64,000 nt of DNA from a virus. Position numbers and translations under genes: made by a program. This document shows, one piece after another, positions 1-8,567 of the stretch; within the stretch, counting starts at the first letter, position 1, and every line of letters starts with the position of its first letter. The stretch is from the IMG/VR virus record IMGVR_UViG_3300005337_000441, positions 124,001 to 188,000 of that record; one strand, written 5' to 3'. A model generated the notes under the pieces. It was not told the DNA's origin, searched no databases, and saw nothing but the letters and a program-made list of their open reading frames with translations.

Positions 1-2
1 CT

Positions 3-491
3 GCGCCGATGGTGCCGGTGATGCATGATCGTCGTGCGCCAGCTCCCGTGGCCGCTCCTGCTCCTGTGATGGCGCCTGAAGTCGTGAAGACCAACGGCGG
101 CCTGGACTTCAACTCGGTCCTGCGCAAGGCTCAAGCCACAGCCGTGGCCTCAGCCTATCCGGGCGGTGTTGTCGTGCCGCAAGGCATGATGATGGTTCCC
201 GTGGGCGGCTTGCCTCCGGGTCTGATGCCGGCTGGTGTGCCGATGGGTTATCCGCAGCAAGGCATGATGCCTCAGGGCATGATGCCTCAAGTGCGTGTTC
301 CGACCTGGGCTCAGCCCTCGCCGGACCAGGTGATGGTGCAGACGCCGCAAGGTCCCATGACGCAAGCCGTGGCCATGCAGTACGGTCTGCAAATCCTGGG
401 CATCATCGGTCCCGTGAATCAAGGCGCTCCGCAAATGACGCCGAGTGGTTACGGCATGCATCCCGTGCCGGGTTGGGCACAAGGCCGTTGA
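3..491 (+). CDS. Pro/Met-rich low-complexity protein, C-terminal part
   Basis: The reading frame is open at the left window edge, so only the C-terminal ~160 residues are seen. After an Ala/Pro-rich stretch comes a short ordered-looking segment (GGLDFNSVLRKAQ), then a long Met/Gly/Pro/Gln-rich tail with repeated QGMMPQ units. No catalytic motif is visible. Such composition fits a disordered phage protein; the function is unknown. The segment GGLDFNSVL resembles the extreme C-terminus of the Lys/Ala/Pro-rich protein near 60.5 kb (DGSINFGQIL), which may be a shared short linear motif. A strong hairpin ends the unit. The true start lies outside the window or at the in-frame ATG 6 bases in. Confidence 0.6.
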   Translation, partial: APMVPVMHDRRAPAPVAAPAPVMAPEVVKTNGGLDFNSVLRKAQATAVASAYPGGVVVPQGMMMVPVGGLPPGLMPAGVPMGYPQQGMMPQGMMPQVRVPTWAQPSPDQVMVQTPQGPMTQAVAMQYGLQILGIIGPVNQGAPQMTPSGYGMHPVPGWAQGR

Positions 492-508
492 TGACGGCAT
501 AGACGGCA

Positions 509-552
509 TAGAGCCTGGGCCCCAAAGCCCAGGCTCTAGCCATCTCTTTTTT
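509..552. terminator. Bidirectional terminator between convergent genes
   Basis: A 12-bp perfect stem (TAGAGCCTGGGC / GCCCAGGCTCTA) with a 6-nt loop, followed on the + side by a run of six T after eight bases. Read leftward it is followed at once by TATGCCGTCT, an element that recurs behind hairpins elsewhere in this window. Confidence 0.8.
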
Positions 553-558
553 GAGGTG

Positions 559-885
559 TCAGGGTTTGGTTTGGTAGATGTTTTTCAGCAGATCGATCTC
601 GTCGAGCTTGGGCACCACCACCTGGCTGATGTCGCCGGTGAAGTCCGCGGGACTGAAGAGGTCGTTGACACGCATCACGGCGTAGTGGTAGCGCTTGTCA
701 ATCTTCAGGTCCAAAAGCAAACCGAAGAAGTCGCCCTGGTATTTCACGCATTGCGTGTTGGTGAGTTGGTTCACGACCACGCCATCCAGCGTGCGCAGGT
801 AGGTCAAGTGGTCTTCGATGACCTGCATGAATCCCGCCGAGTAGTAGTCGTCCTCGACAGTGGGGGAAAGTGTATCGATGTCCAT
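559..885 (-). CDS. Small acidic protein of unknown function
   Basis: A 108-residue protein beginning MDIDTLSPTVEDDYYSAG. The start was chosen because AGGA sits 12 bases upstream; an upstream in-frame ATG would add 19 residues that run into the promoter region. The protein is mixed alpha/beta-looking with no transmembrane segment and no motif I recognise. It is convergent with the preceding gene and divergent from the RNA polymerase gene. The opposite-strand frame has typical antisense composition and was rejected. Confidence 0.65.
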   Translation of the reverse strand: MDIDTLSPTVEDDYYSAGFMQVIEDHLTYLRTLDGVVVNQLTNTQCVKYQGDFFGLLLDLKIDKRYHYAVMRVNDLFSPADFTGDISQVVVPKLDEIDLLKNIYQTKP

Positions 886-911
886 GGAACGGTTCCTAAA
901 TTGTTGCTGGC

Positions 912-921
912 CACATATACT
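912..921 (+). promoter_or_regulatory. ACATATACT box, candidate early/middle promoter
   Basis: CACATATACT in an AT-rich stretch, about 80 bases before the RNAP beta gene. Nearly the same box occurs at 15840, 35659 and 56393, always in an intergenic gap before a + strand gene. It sits in a short inverted repeat (ACATA...TATGT), so it may also serve the divergent gene. The promoter role is inferred. Confidence 0.45.
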
Positions 922-1000
922 TTCTATGTAGACCCTGATCATCCGATTAGCCGGATGGTTGTAAAAGCCAATCTGAATTGAAGTAAAGAGAGATCCTTCA

Positions 1001-3106
1001 ATGTCGCAAGTTAATGAACTTCGTCCGGAGTTTTGCGGTATTCATTCCGTGAACTTCTTCCCCGCAGGGGACTCCGGTAGCCGTGCCGTCATGTTCGGCG
1101 GCCATTTCTCTCAACGTCTGATCCTGGAGCACTCCACCCCGCAGCGCATTCAAACCGGTGTTGCCCAAGAGCTGGGCAAGTTCACGTTCGGCATCAAGAT
1201 GCCCGAGAACGGCCGCATCATCAAGATCCTGCAACGCTATCCGGCGGGCGTGTCCATCGATTCGCTGGACTACAACCCCGAAACCCTGGTCATCTACGAG
1301 ATCGACGAGACGCACGTCATCGACTGCTTCACGATCCCCAACTTCCAGAGCTTCCACCAGACTTTCGGCTACCGGCTCGTCTTCAAGGACGCGATGAGCC
1401 TGTTGCGACCCAATGCCTTCATCGGCAAGGGCACGGTCTTTGCTGACAGCCCTGGCGTCGGTGACAACCAGAACTACATGTTCGGTGTCGAGCTGGAAAC
1501 TGCCTTCATGTCGCTGCCTGCGACCGCTGAGGACGGCATCATCATCTCGGAAGACGCGCTGCCGAAGCTGAAGTTCCACACCTTCGAAACCCGCAAGGTC
1601 AACTTCGGGGCCAACCAGTTCCCGCTGAACCTGTACGGGACGCTGGAACACTACAAGCCCTTCCCCGATATCGGTGAGCAAATCCGTGAAGACGGCCTGC
1701 TCATGATGTTCCGCTCCTACGACAGCGACCTGGCTCCTGTCGAGATGAGCATCTACGACACGATGGAGCCGGACTTCTACTTCGACACCGCCCTGTACAC
1801 CAAGCCGGGCAAGGGTCGCATCGTGGACATCCAGGTCATCTCCAACAACAACCCCAACCGTCAGCTCCCCGAGCTCATGGCCACTCAGCTGCGCAAGTAC
1901 GAGCGGGCCAAGGTGCGGTTCCACCAGGAGATTGTCGACACCGAGAAGGCGCTGCGTGCCGCGCACAAGAAGAAGTTCGGCACCAACAAGCTCTCGATCA
2001 CGCCACGCTTTCACCGTCTGGTGGAAGAAAGCATGGCCATCGTCAACCATCCGCTTCCCGGAGACAAGCAACGCCACAGCCTACAACTGCTGGAGCGCAA
2101 AGAACCGCTGGACGAATTCCGCATCGAGTTCACGATCGAGTACGAGGTGATCCCAGGCATCGGCAACAAGATGACCGACACCCACGGCGGCAAGGGCGTG
2201 ATCTGCAAGATCGAGAAGGCTGAAAACATGCCTGTCGACGCTGCAGGCAACCGCGCCGAGATCGTCATGGACCCTATCGCCACGCTCAACCGCATGAACG
2301 AGGGCCGAAGCTACGAGCACTTCCACAGCGGTGCCGCACGCGACGTCTCCGTTGAGGTGCGCCGCCAGCTCGGCGTGGGCAAGGGTATCTCGATGGAGCG
2401 ACTGGAGCTCATGGATCCGGACTTGGTGATCAACGCACACCAGTTCCTCCTGCGCTACTACGATCTGATCTCGACCAAGCAGTACGAGTTCTTCCGGGAT
2501 CTTCCCAAGGAGAAGAAGTACGAGCATGTCCTGAACGTCGTCAACGAAGGCATCTTCCCGTTCATCCCGGTGGACAACGACAAGGATCCGATCGAGATGG
2601 TCAAGAACGTGAACCGGGTGTTCAATCCGGTCTACGGTCCCGTGTCCTATGTCGGTAACTCCGGCGTGAGGCACACGACTGTCGAGAGGAGTCGCATTGC
2701 GCCGATGTACTTCATGCTGCTGGACAAGACTGCCACGGAATGGTCTTCGACCGCGACGGGCAAGCTCCAGCACTTCGGTGTGCTCACGACGATGACCAAG
2801 TCGGAGAAGTTCTCGCTACCCTTCCGCAACAACCCGACGCGCACCATCGGCGAGTCGGAAGCACGGATCTACGATGCGGTGACGGAACCCTACGTCGTCG
2901 CTGAGCTGCTGGATCGTTCCAACAATCCTGCGGCTCAGAAAAACATCGTCTGGAACCTGCTCAACGCGTTGCAGCCGGGCAACATCGACAACATCGTCGA
3001 TCGCAACTTCATTCCGTACGGCAATTCGCGCTCCCTCCAGAACGTCAAACACATCTTCAACTGCGCGGGGTTCACCACTAGCTGGACCCCTGAGAAGCTC
3101 AAGTAA
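1001..3106 (+). CDS. RNA polymerase beta subunit, C-terminal half (non-virion RNAP type)
   Basis: This is the C-terminal half of a split bacterial-type beta subunit, which forms part of the catalytic centre together with a separately encoded beta N-half. Clear landmarks are AEDGIIISEDAL at ~176-187 (E. coli FEDSILVSERV region), GIGNKMTDTHGGKGV at 386-400 (E. coli GDKMAGRHGNKGV, with catalytic lysines) and AEIVMDPIATLNRMN at 419-433 (VDIVLNPLGVPSRMN). At 701 residues it is close to my recollection of phiKZ gp71-73, and the next gene is a beta-prime C-half as in phiKZ. phiKZ gp71-73 is, as I recall, interrupted by an intron; here the frame is continuous. Likely role: transcription of middle/late phage genes in the infected cell. 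Confidence 0.9.
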   Translation: MSQVNELRPEFCGIHSVNFFPAGDSGSRAVMFGGHFSQRLILEHSTPQRIQTGVAQELGKFTFGIKMPENGRIIKILQRYPAGVSIDSLDYNPETLVIYEIDETHVIDCFTIPNFQSFHQTFGYRLVFKDAMSLLRPNAFIGKGTVFADSPGVGDNQNYMFGVELETAFMSLPATAEDGIIISEDALPKLKFHTFETRKVNFGANQFPLNLYGTLEHYKPFPDIGEQIREDGLLMMFRSYDSDLAPVEMSIYDTMEPDFYFDTALYTKPGKGRIVDIQVISNNNPNRQLPELMATQLRKYERAKVRFHQEIVDTEKALRAAHKKKFGTNKLSITPRFHRLVEESMAIVNHPLPGDKQRHSLQLLERKEPLDEFRIEFTIEYEVIPGIGNKMTDTHGGKGVICKIEKAENMPVDAAGNRAEIVMDPIATLNRMNEGRSYEHFHSGAARDVSVEVRRQLGVGKGISMERLELMDPDLVINAHQFLLRYYDLISTKQYEFFRDLPKEKKYEHVLNVVNEGIFPFIPVDNDKDPIEMVKNVNRVFNPVYGPVSYVGNSGVRHTTVERSRIAPMYFMLLDKTATEWSSTATGKLQHFGVLTTMTKSEKFSLPFRNNPTRTIGESEARIYDAVTEPYVVAELLDRSNNPAAQKNIVWNLLNALQPGNIDNIVDRNFIPYGNSRSLQNVKHIFNCAGFTTSWTPEKLK

Positions 3107-3122
3107 AGCGGAAACCCAACCC

Positions 3123-5159
3123 ATGCTCAAACTCCATGTGCGGGACCTCGTCCCGCTGGATCCGCAAGAAGTGGCAACCCGGCTGCTTCACGAGGAGGAG
3201 ATCTACCTCACCTTTGATGACGGTGAGGAGATCAAAACCAACGGGCGTCGGACGTTCTACTCGTCGTATGCGTGGGAGTTTCATCGGCAGTACCCCGGGG
3301 TGCCGCTGACGAAGTCCCACCATGTCGACTTTGTGCTGGGTGGCAAGCCACTCAACGCGTCCACGCACATCCAGCTGCTGGAGAACATCAGCAAGGATGT
3401 GATCTTTGTGCACCAGCTGTTCTTGCCGGAGCAAAAGGAAAACGTTCTCTCGCTGATCTATTCGGCCACGAACCGCATCCACAACGAAGTCACGCAGTTC
3501 GCCGAAGGGCACGTGACAACGATCGACCTGTTGGACTTCATCGAAGTCGTGGATCATCCTGCCATCAAGGCGGCGATTGCAGAGCTGCCCAAGAACGTCC
3601 ATTCCAAGGACCCGGCCATCTCTCGCGTCTACGACAACGTCCTGAAGATCATCCAAACCCATGCGGACTTCGCCCAGAACAATCTGGCGCGGGCTGTGCG
3701 GGCCAAGATCGTCAACAACAACCAGGTCTTGCAGTGCGTGGCGTTCCGGGGTTTCCCCTCGGAAGTGGACGGCAAAGTGCTCAACGAGCCGATCCTGTCG
3801 AACTTCACGGTCGGCAACGTTCGGCTCTACGACTACGTGGCTGAGTCCCGTTCGGCGGCAAAGTCGCACTACTTTGCTGAAGCACCGCTGGAAAAGGCCG
3901 AGTACTTCTCACGCCGACTGCAGTTGCTCACGATGGTGATCGAGCGGATCCATTACAAGGATTGCGGTTCGCAGCGCTACGTGAACTGGATCATGCGTCC
4001 GCCCGAGCTCGACGACACGGGCAAGGTCTTGTACCCTGGTGACCTGAAGTTCATGGTCGGCAAGTACTACTTGGGTGAGGACGACACGACGCTCAAGGAG
4101 ATCAAGGGCGACGAGACGTACCTCTACAACAAGATGATCCGCATGCGCTCGGTGCTCATGTGCGAAGATCCGGACCCGCATGCAATCTGCTCCACGTGCT
4201 TTGGCGCTCTCTCGCAGAACGTCAGCAAGTATGTGAACATCGGTCACCTCTGCGCGGCCACGATGACCCAGCAGACCTCGCAGTCGGTGCTCTCGACCAA
4301 GCACTTGGACTCCTCCAGTCGCTCCACCGACATCGTCTTGAACGAGTTCACGAGCCGCTACTTCACAACCACGCCCTCCAAGAGTGCCTACCTGGTGCGC
4401 AAGGAGTTCCGCAACAAGGACGTCAAGTTCATCATCAACCGAGACCAAGCAGTCGGTCTCGCAGACGTGATGGCCCTGGAAAACCTGGACAGCCTCTCGC
4501 TCACCCGCATCAGCTCGATCGCCGAGATCGACTTCCAGTTCACGGAGAAGGACGGTGGAGAAATTCACACCATCCCCGTGCGTCTGGAGCAGGACAAGCG
4601 CAAGGCCGTCTTCACGATGGAGTTCCTGAAGCACCTCAAGCGCAACCGCTGGCAGACCGACAACCGCGGCAATTTCGTGTTCGACCTGAAGGACTGGAAC
4701 TTCAACGTTCCGCCCCTGATGCTCCCGGACATGGAGTACAGCTTCTCGGATCACTCCGAGGAGATCGCCTCGATGATCGAGTCCTCGGTGGAAAACATCA
4801 CCGAGCGCTCCAAGCCCAACTCTCCCGCAACGACCTTGCAGGAGCTTTTCGCCAAGGTCAACGGCAAGCTGAGCGTTAACGTCGCGTTGCTTGAAGTGAT
4901 TCTGGCCGCGGTGATGATCCCTGAGCAAGGTTCCTACGGAATCGGGCGCGGGAATCCCAACGCGGTGCTGGGCGTGGCAGGGCAACTCATTAAGAATCGG
5001 TCGCTGTCCAATGCGTACGCGTTCCAAGATCAGCTGGAAACCATTCTCGCTCCGAAGAACTTCTTCGTCGAGGGTCGTCCCGACTCGGTCTTTGACGTGT
5101 TCATCGCCCCGGACCTGGTCGTGGCTTACCAAGAGCAGCGCAAGCAGCTGAAAAGTTAA
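3123..5159 (+). CDS. RNA polymerase beta-prime subunit, C-terminal half (non-virion RNAP, phiKZ gp74-like)
   Basis: A 678-residue C-terminal portion of beta-prime. All four zinc ligands of the bacterial beta-prime C-terminal site are present: C281 in KDCGSQ, then C347, C356 and C359 in MCEDPDPHAICSTC. They are followed by NVSKYVNIGHLCAATMTQQT, the counterpart of E. coli LARGH.(I/V)N.GEA.GVIAAQS. Residues ~240-275 (SRSAAKSHYFAEAPLEKAEY) match the bridge-helix/trigger-loop region. No NADFDGD catalytic motif is present, so the N-half must be encoded elsewhere. It starts 16 bases after the beta-C gene, consistent with co-expression and co-assembly. Confidence 0.88.
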   Translation: MLKLHVRDLVPLDPQEVATRLLHEEEIYLTFDDGEEIKTNGRRTFYSSYAWEFHRQYPGVPLTKSHHVDFVLGGKPLNASTHIQLLENISKDVIFVHQLFLPEQKENVLSLIYSATNRIHNEVTQFAEGHVTTIDLLDFIEVVDHPAIKAAIAELPKNVHSKDPAISRVYDNVLKIIQTHADFAQNNLARAVRAKIVNNNQVLQCVAFRGFPSEVDGKVLNEPILSNFTVGNVRLYDYVAESRSAAKSHYFAEAPLEKAEYFSRRLQLLTMVIERIHYKDCGSQRYVNWIMRPPELDDTGKVLYPGDLKFMVGKYYLGEDDTTLKEIKGDETYLYNKMIRMRSVLMCEDPDPHAICSTCFGALSQNVSKYVNIGHLCAATMTQQTSQSVLSTKHLDSSSRSTDIVLNEFTSRYFTTTPSKSAYLVRKEFRNKDVKFIINRDQAVGLADVMALENLDSLSLTRISSIAEIDFQFTEKDGGEIHTIPVRLEQDKRKAVFTMEFLKHLKRNRWQTDNRGNFVFDLKDWNFNVPPLMLPDMEYSFSDHSEEIASMIESSVENITERSKPNSPATTLQELFAKVNGKLSVNVALLEVILAAVMIPEQGSYGIGRGNPNAVLGVAGQLIKNRSLSNAYAFQDQLETILAPKNFFVEGRPDSVFDVFIAPDLVVAYQEQRKQLKS

Positions 5160-5162
5160 GTA

Positions 5163-5206
5163 AGGAGGGGAGGGTTAACCTCCTCTCCTCCTGAATACCA
5201 CTTCTC
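5163..5206 (+). terminator. Hairpin after the RNAP genes
   Basis: A purine-rich arm (AGGAGGGGAGG) pairs imperfectly with CCTCCTCTCCTCC across a GTTAA loop, then a pyrimidine-rich stretch leads into the helicase start. It may act as a terminator or attenuator; it also buries a strong Shine-Dalgarno-like AGGAGG. Confidence 0.55.
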
Positions 5207-5210
5207 TTTT

Positions 5211-6779
5211 ATGACGGCTGTCCATTTTGACCCCATGTGCCGGATAGACATCTATTCGCACTTCTTCACGATCACCAAATACACGCCCCGCATTGCGGGC
5301 ATCGTTTACAAGTTCTCCTGGAAGTACACCCAATCCGACTTCTCCCGTGGCAATGGTCGCGGTGGTCCGGTCGAGAAAGTACCCGGCAGAACTTACGGTG
5401 TTTACAACAAGTTCCTGATGGAGTTCCGGTTTCACATCGGACAACTCAAGGAAATGATGGAGCTCTTCTCTCGGGAGATGATCGAGCCCCATCTGTACGA
5501 ATGGCATGTGCACGAGCTCTATGAGCCCGCCACGATGGCAGTCTTGCCCAACGAAGCGTACAACCCGTACGACTACCAGTTGCGTGCGATCGACTTCATC
5601 TTGGCGCCCGATGAGGAAGGAGATCTTCGGACTCGCTTCATCGCCATGCCCACGGGAACAGGCAAATCCCTGACCGCTGTAAGGTCTACTACCGATGAGC
5701 GCTGCCGCACCCGCACGCTCATCTGCATGCAAGCCAAGTACCTGAAGAAGTGGCCCCGTGACGTCACGGAGTACACAACTGTCAGTGGTAAGCGCGTGGT
5801 GGTCCTGAAGGGTTCCAAGGAAATCCGCGCTGTCATCAGCATTGCGCGTGATGGTGACGTGCCTTACGACTACATCCTGGTCTCCATGACCACGATGCTC
5901 AACTACATCAAGGACTTCGAGGACAACCCGGAGTTGTGCCTGGAGATGTATGGACTGCATCCCCAGAAGTTCTGCGAACTCCTAGGAATCGGCCAAGTCA
6001 TCGTGGACGAAGCACATGAGAACCTGCACGGCGTGTACCGCCTGATGGTTTATACGCATGTGCCTAAATTCATTGGCCTGTCTGGCAGCCTCTTGCACTT
6101 GGATCCCTTCATCGAACGCATGCAACACATGATGTTCCCGAAGGAGATGCGGTTCAACGAGATCAAGATGAAGAAGTACATTCAGGCGTACGCAATCGCG
6201 TACTCCTTCAATGACTTCGAGGGATCGAAGATCCGTACCCAGGAGTATGGCTCCAGCACCTACTCACAAACCGCATTCGAGCAATCGATCCTGAAAAAGA
6301 AAGATCTCCTCCAGAAGTACATGGAGATGATCGACTACAACGTAGAGTTCGCTTACCTGAGGGACTATCAACCTGGGGACAAGCTGGTCATTTACGCGGG
6401 TCGCATCGAGATGTGCACGGCAATCGCCGCGTACTTCAAGAAACGCTATCCCAAGCTCGACGTGCGCCGCTACGCAGACGGTGACCCGTACGAGAACCTC
6501 CTGGATGCCGACATCCGGGTGACGACCATCCTCTCCGGCGGCACGGCTCACGACATCCCGAACCTTCGCGTGGTGATCATGACCAATGCCATCCAGTCGG
6601 CTCAGGCCAACATCCAGGTGCTCGGGCGCCTGCGTGAACTCAAAGACCGAGATGTCAAGTTCGTCTACCTCTACTGCGAACAGGTCAAACGCCACGTGGA
6701 CTACCACCACCAGCGCAAAGATCTGTTCAAAGAACGGGTGGCAGGCATCAAAGACTACCGTTGTCCAGTCCTTGTGTAA
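5211..6779 (+). CDS. SF2 DEAH-box helicase / translocase
   Basis: A 522-residue superfamily 2 ATPase: Walker A MPTGTGKS at 146-153, Walker B/DEAH VIVDEAH at 263-269, motif III-like GLSGS at 289-293 and motif VI-like QVLGRLRE near residue 466. About 120 residues precede the ATPase core (NPYDYQLRAIDFIL is the Q-like entry motif). It is most like UvsW/DEAD-type phage helicases that unwind branched nucleic acids. It directly follows the beta/beta-prime genes as in phiKZ (gene 75, from memory). The ATG used has no clear Shine-Dalgarno; an in-frame ATG 24 bases on is an alternative. Confidence 0.85.
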   Translation: MTAVHFDPMCRIDIYSHFFTITKYTPRIAGIVYKFSWKYTQSDFSRGNGRGGPVEKVPGRTYGVYNKFLMEFRFHIGQLKEMMELFSREMIEPHLYEWHVHELYEPATMAVLPNEAYNPYDYQLRAIDFILAPDEEGDLRTRFIAMPTGTGKSLTAVRSTTDERCRTRTLICMQAKYLKKWPRDVTEYTTVSGKRVVVLKGSKEIRAVISIARDGDVPYDYILVSMTTMLNYIKDFEDNPELCLEMYGLHPQKFCELLGIGQVIVDEAHENLHGVYRLMVYTHVPKFIGLSGSLLHLDPFIERMQHMMFPKEMRFNEIKMKKYIQAYAIAYSFNDFEGSKIRTQEYGSSTYSQTAFEQSILKKKDLLQKYMEMIDYNVEFAYLRDYQPGDKLVIYAGRIEMCTAIAAYFKKRYPKLDVRRYADGDPYENLLDADIRVTTILSGGTAHDIPNLRVVIMTNAIQSAQANIQVLGRLRELKDRDVKFVYLYCEQVKRHVDYHHQRKDLFKERVAGIKDYRCPVLV

Positions 6780-6789
6780 CTGCTAGGCC

Positions 6790-6841
6790 AGAGTGAGGAG
6801 GGGTGATCCCCTCCTCACTCTGTGCTGTGCTTGTCTTTTTT
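6790..6841 (+). terminator. Strong rho-independent terminator
   Basis: A perfect 14-bp stem (AGAGTGAGGAGGGG / CCCCTCCTCACTCT) with a TGAT loop, then GTGCTGTGCTTGTC and a T7 run. It ends the helicase unit. Confidence 0.85.
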
Positions 6842-6848
6842 TGACCAT

Positions 6849-6857
6849 ACATACATT
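6849..6857 (+). promoter_or_regulatory. ACATACATT box, candidate promoter
   Basis: CATACATACATTACTT directly after the terminator and ~90 bases before the next gene. It resembles the ACATATACT boxes with one substitution in the core. Role inferred from position. Confidence 0.3.
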
Positions 6858-6942
6858 ACTTGAGGCCGTGGATAACTCGAACAAAATACAGTACTTGCAG
6901 TGTTCTCCCTGAAATTCCGTGACTGCCATAGAGGAGCAAACC

Positions 6943-7281
6943 GTGGCAACAAGTCCGCAGCATGTGGGTTACGAGATTGATTACGACAAAGTCAATGAAC
7001 TTGAAAAGTGGGTAGATGGCTGCCTACAGAAAGCTTACCGGCCTAGAGACAAAATCATCGAGACTTACGTCTATGCGAAAACAGGGTGTTACTTAAACCA
7101 GCAAGAGCAAGAAGTGTTTCGAATCCGCTACATCAACAGAGGCTGGCATGTGGTGACAGTTTCCTGCGTGAAGTCCATGTGCGGACCTCCCAAAGACGAC
7201 TCAACGTACGAAGACGGCTACGACATATACGTGTCCTTGTCGTACGACCGAGATACATTCGTTCGACCCAATCGGTACTAA
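6943..7281 (+). CDS. Hypothetical protein, 112 aa
   Basis: The GTG start was chosen because GAGGAG lies 7-12 bases upstream; an upstream GTG would add eight residues without a ribosome site. The protein (MATSPQHVGYEIDYDK...) has a charged N-terminal helix and a C-terminal half rich in beta-prone residues (GWHVVTVSCVKSMCG, YDIYVSLSYD). Three Cys occur but no metal-site spacing is evident. No family recognised. It heads a three-gene unit after a terminator. Confidence 0.6.
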   Translation: MATSPQHVGYEIDYDKVNELEKWVDGCLQKAYRPRDKIIETYVYAKTGCYLNQQEQEVFRIRYINRGWHVVTVSCVKSMCGPPKDDSTYEDGYDIYVSLSYDRDTFVRPNRY

Positions 7282-7292
7282 AGGAGACCAAT

Positions 7293-7934
7293 GTGACCGA
7301 AAGTGATTCCGTTCAAGAAGATTTCAGCAACCCCAACAACGTCGTGCAGCAACATGGTTACGCCCTGCACGTCATGATGGGGATGACGCGACGCTACTTC
7401 AGTGCGCTTCTCCAACTCAATGAGTCCACGGACTTCAAGGATCCTGCCACCATCATGTTCATGGAGCGCATGGGTGGGATCGATCACATCTACTCGTTCA
7501 TCCGCATTGCCGAGCAGATCGATCTGGACAAGTTCTACCCTGATCTGATCGAGAAGGTGCGGGCTCTCATCAAGAAGCTCCAAGAGCAAGGCATCGTGCA
7601 GAACAAAGCAGCTCCGGCTGCGGACTTCTTCATGACGCCGGGCAAGACTCATATCGAAGACTGGGCACACGAATGTCACTACAACGACGCGGACAACGTC
7701 CGCTACGCGAAGTGGTGGTTTGTTCAGGTCGGCATGCCGGCCACGATGGCCCTGTACTTTGCCAAGGTGATGAAGCCGTTTCACCTGTATACGACTTACC
7801 AAGGCAAGCGTTTTCGCGTGACCGGATGCTCTCGCCTGGGAGATGTGTGGTTGCGGGCCGATCACAGCAAGGCCGAAGGCTACGACCATCGCATCTATGT
7901 CGACGACTGCTCAGATTGGAGTGACACCCCATGA
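7293..7934 (+). CDS. Hypothetical protein, 213 aa
   Basis: Starts at a GTG with AAGGAG seven bases upstream; the overlapping ATG two bases earlier is out of frame. The N-terminal half is predicted helical (MMGMTRRYFSALLQL, IEKVRALIKKLQEQ). The C-terminal half has aromatic-rich beta-like segments ending in a short beta domain (KRFRVTGCSRLGDVWLRAD). No motif identifies a function. Its stop overlaps the next start (ATGA), implying translational coupling. Confidence 0.65.
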   Translation: MTESDSVQEDFSNPNNVVQQHGYALHVMMGMTRRYFSALLQLNESTDFKDPATIMFMERMGGIDHIYSFIRIAEQIDLDKFYPDLIEKVRALIKKLQEQGIVQNKAAPAADFFMTPGKTHIEDWAHECHYNDADNVRYAKWWFVQVGMPATMALYFAKVMKPFHLYTTYQGKRFRVTGCSRLGDVWLRADHSKAEGYDHRIYVDDCSDWSDTP

Positions 7935-8473
7935 TCCATTCCAGTATGTTGCTGCTGCTCATGAACGGTTGCCAGATCCGCTGTGAGCCCATTGTCGTGC
8001 ACGGCAGTGTTTTGCATCGCGGCATGACGCTGGAGTATCGGTTCACCAAGGAGACGTTTGATCACCTGATCGATCGTCCCAAGGAGATGAGTTTCTTCAT
8101 CGCGGAGAAGCTCTCGGACAAGATTCTGCCGATGCTTGAAGTCTGCCAGCAGTCCAGGATCGTTGATCGTCCCGAGCGTGTGGATCAATCCGTGGCTCAA
8201 TTGAGCACCGCGATGCTCTCCGTCATCTCTGGGATCATCATCGATTACCGCAAGGTCATCAATGAGCTTGAGAGTTGTGTGACGGCTAACCAGGCATATT
8301 TCGGAAAGTTCTTGGTCCGAATGCCGGACCCCAACGCCGTTCACATGAGTCTCACGTTCCAACTCATCGTCAACAGTCACGAACTTCACATCAAAGGTGA
8401 ACTCTCAGCGCACGACGAAGCCGAGTACATCAGCTTCAACGTGATCAACGAACGCGTAGCAATTCGTTACTGA
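7931..8473 (+). CDS. Hypothetical protein, 180 aa
   Basis: Begins within the stop of the preceding gene (ATGA overlap). The first ~30 residues are hydrophobic-leaning (MIHSSMLLLLMNG) but lack a signal-peptide charge and cleavage pattern. The remainder has helices and a C-terminal beta region (MSLTFQLIVNSHELHIKGEL). No family recognised. Last gene of the + unit; a hairpin separates it from the convergent minus-strand genes. Confidence 0.65.
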   Translation: MIHSSMLLLLMNGCQIRCEPIVVHGSVLHRGMTLEYRFTKETFDHLIDRPKEMSFFIAEKLSDKILPMLEVCQQSRIVDRPERVDQSVAQLSTAMLSVISGIIIDYRKVINELESCVTANQAYFGKFLVRMPDPNAVHMSLTFQLIVNSHELHIKGELSAHDEAEYISFNVINERVAIRY

Positions 8474-8479
8474 GCGAGG

Positions 8480-8540
8480 AGACAGCATAAACCCCCAGGA
8501 GACTCCTTCACGGGAGCTCCTGGGGGAATGTGCCATTCTC
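8480..8540. terminator. Bidirectional terminator
   Basis: Ten base pairs (CCCCCAGGAG / CTCCTGGGGG) around an internally pairing loop. Rightward it is followed by AATGTGCCATTCTCTTCTC; leftward by TTTATGCTGTCT. Both flanks resemble the recurrent TATGCCGTCT element. Confidence 0.75.
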
Positions 8541-8567
8541 TTCTCTTCAAGGGAACTTTTTTTGTCA

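Noticed and set aside
445-981. 178-codon + strand ORF overlapping the small minus-strand gene
   Set aside because: It runs through the terminator hairpin and the promoter box, and its His/Val/Gly-rich composition is typical of antisense shadows; the opposite strand has a ribosome site and protein-like composition.
3123-5159. Assignment as beta-prime N-terminal half
   Set aside because: The zinc-site cysteines, trigger-loop-like segment and absence of NADFDGD place it in the C-terminal half.
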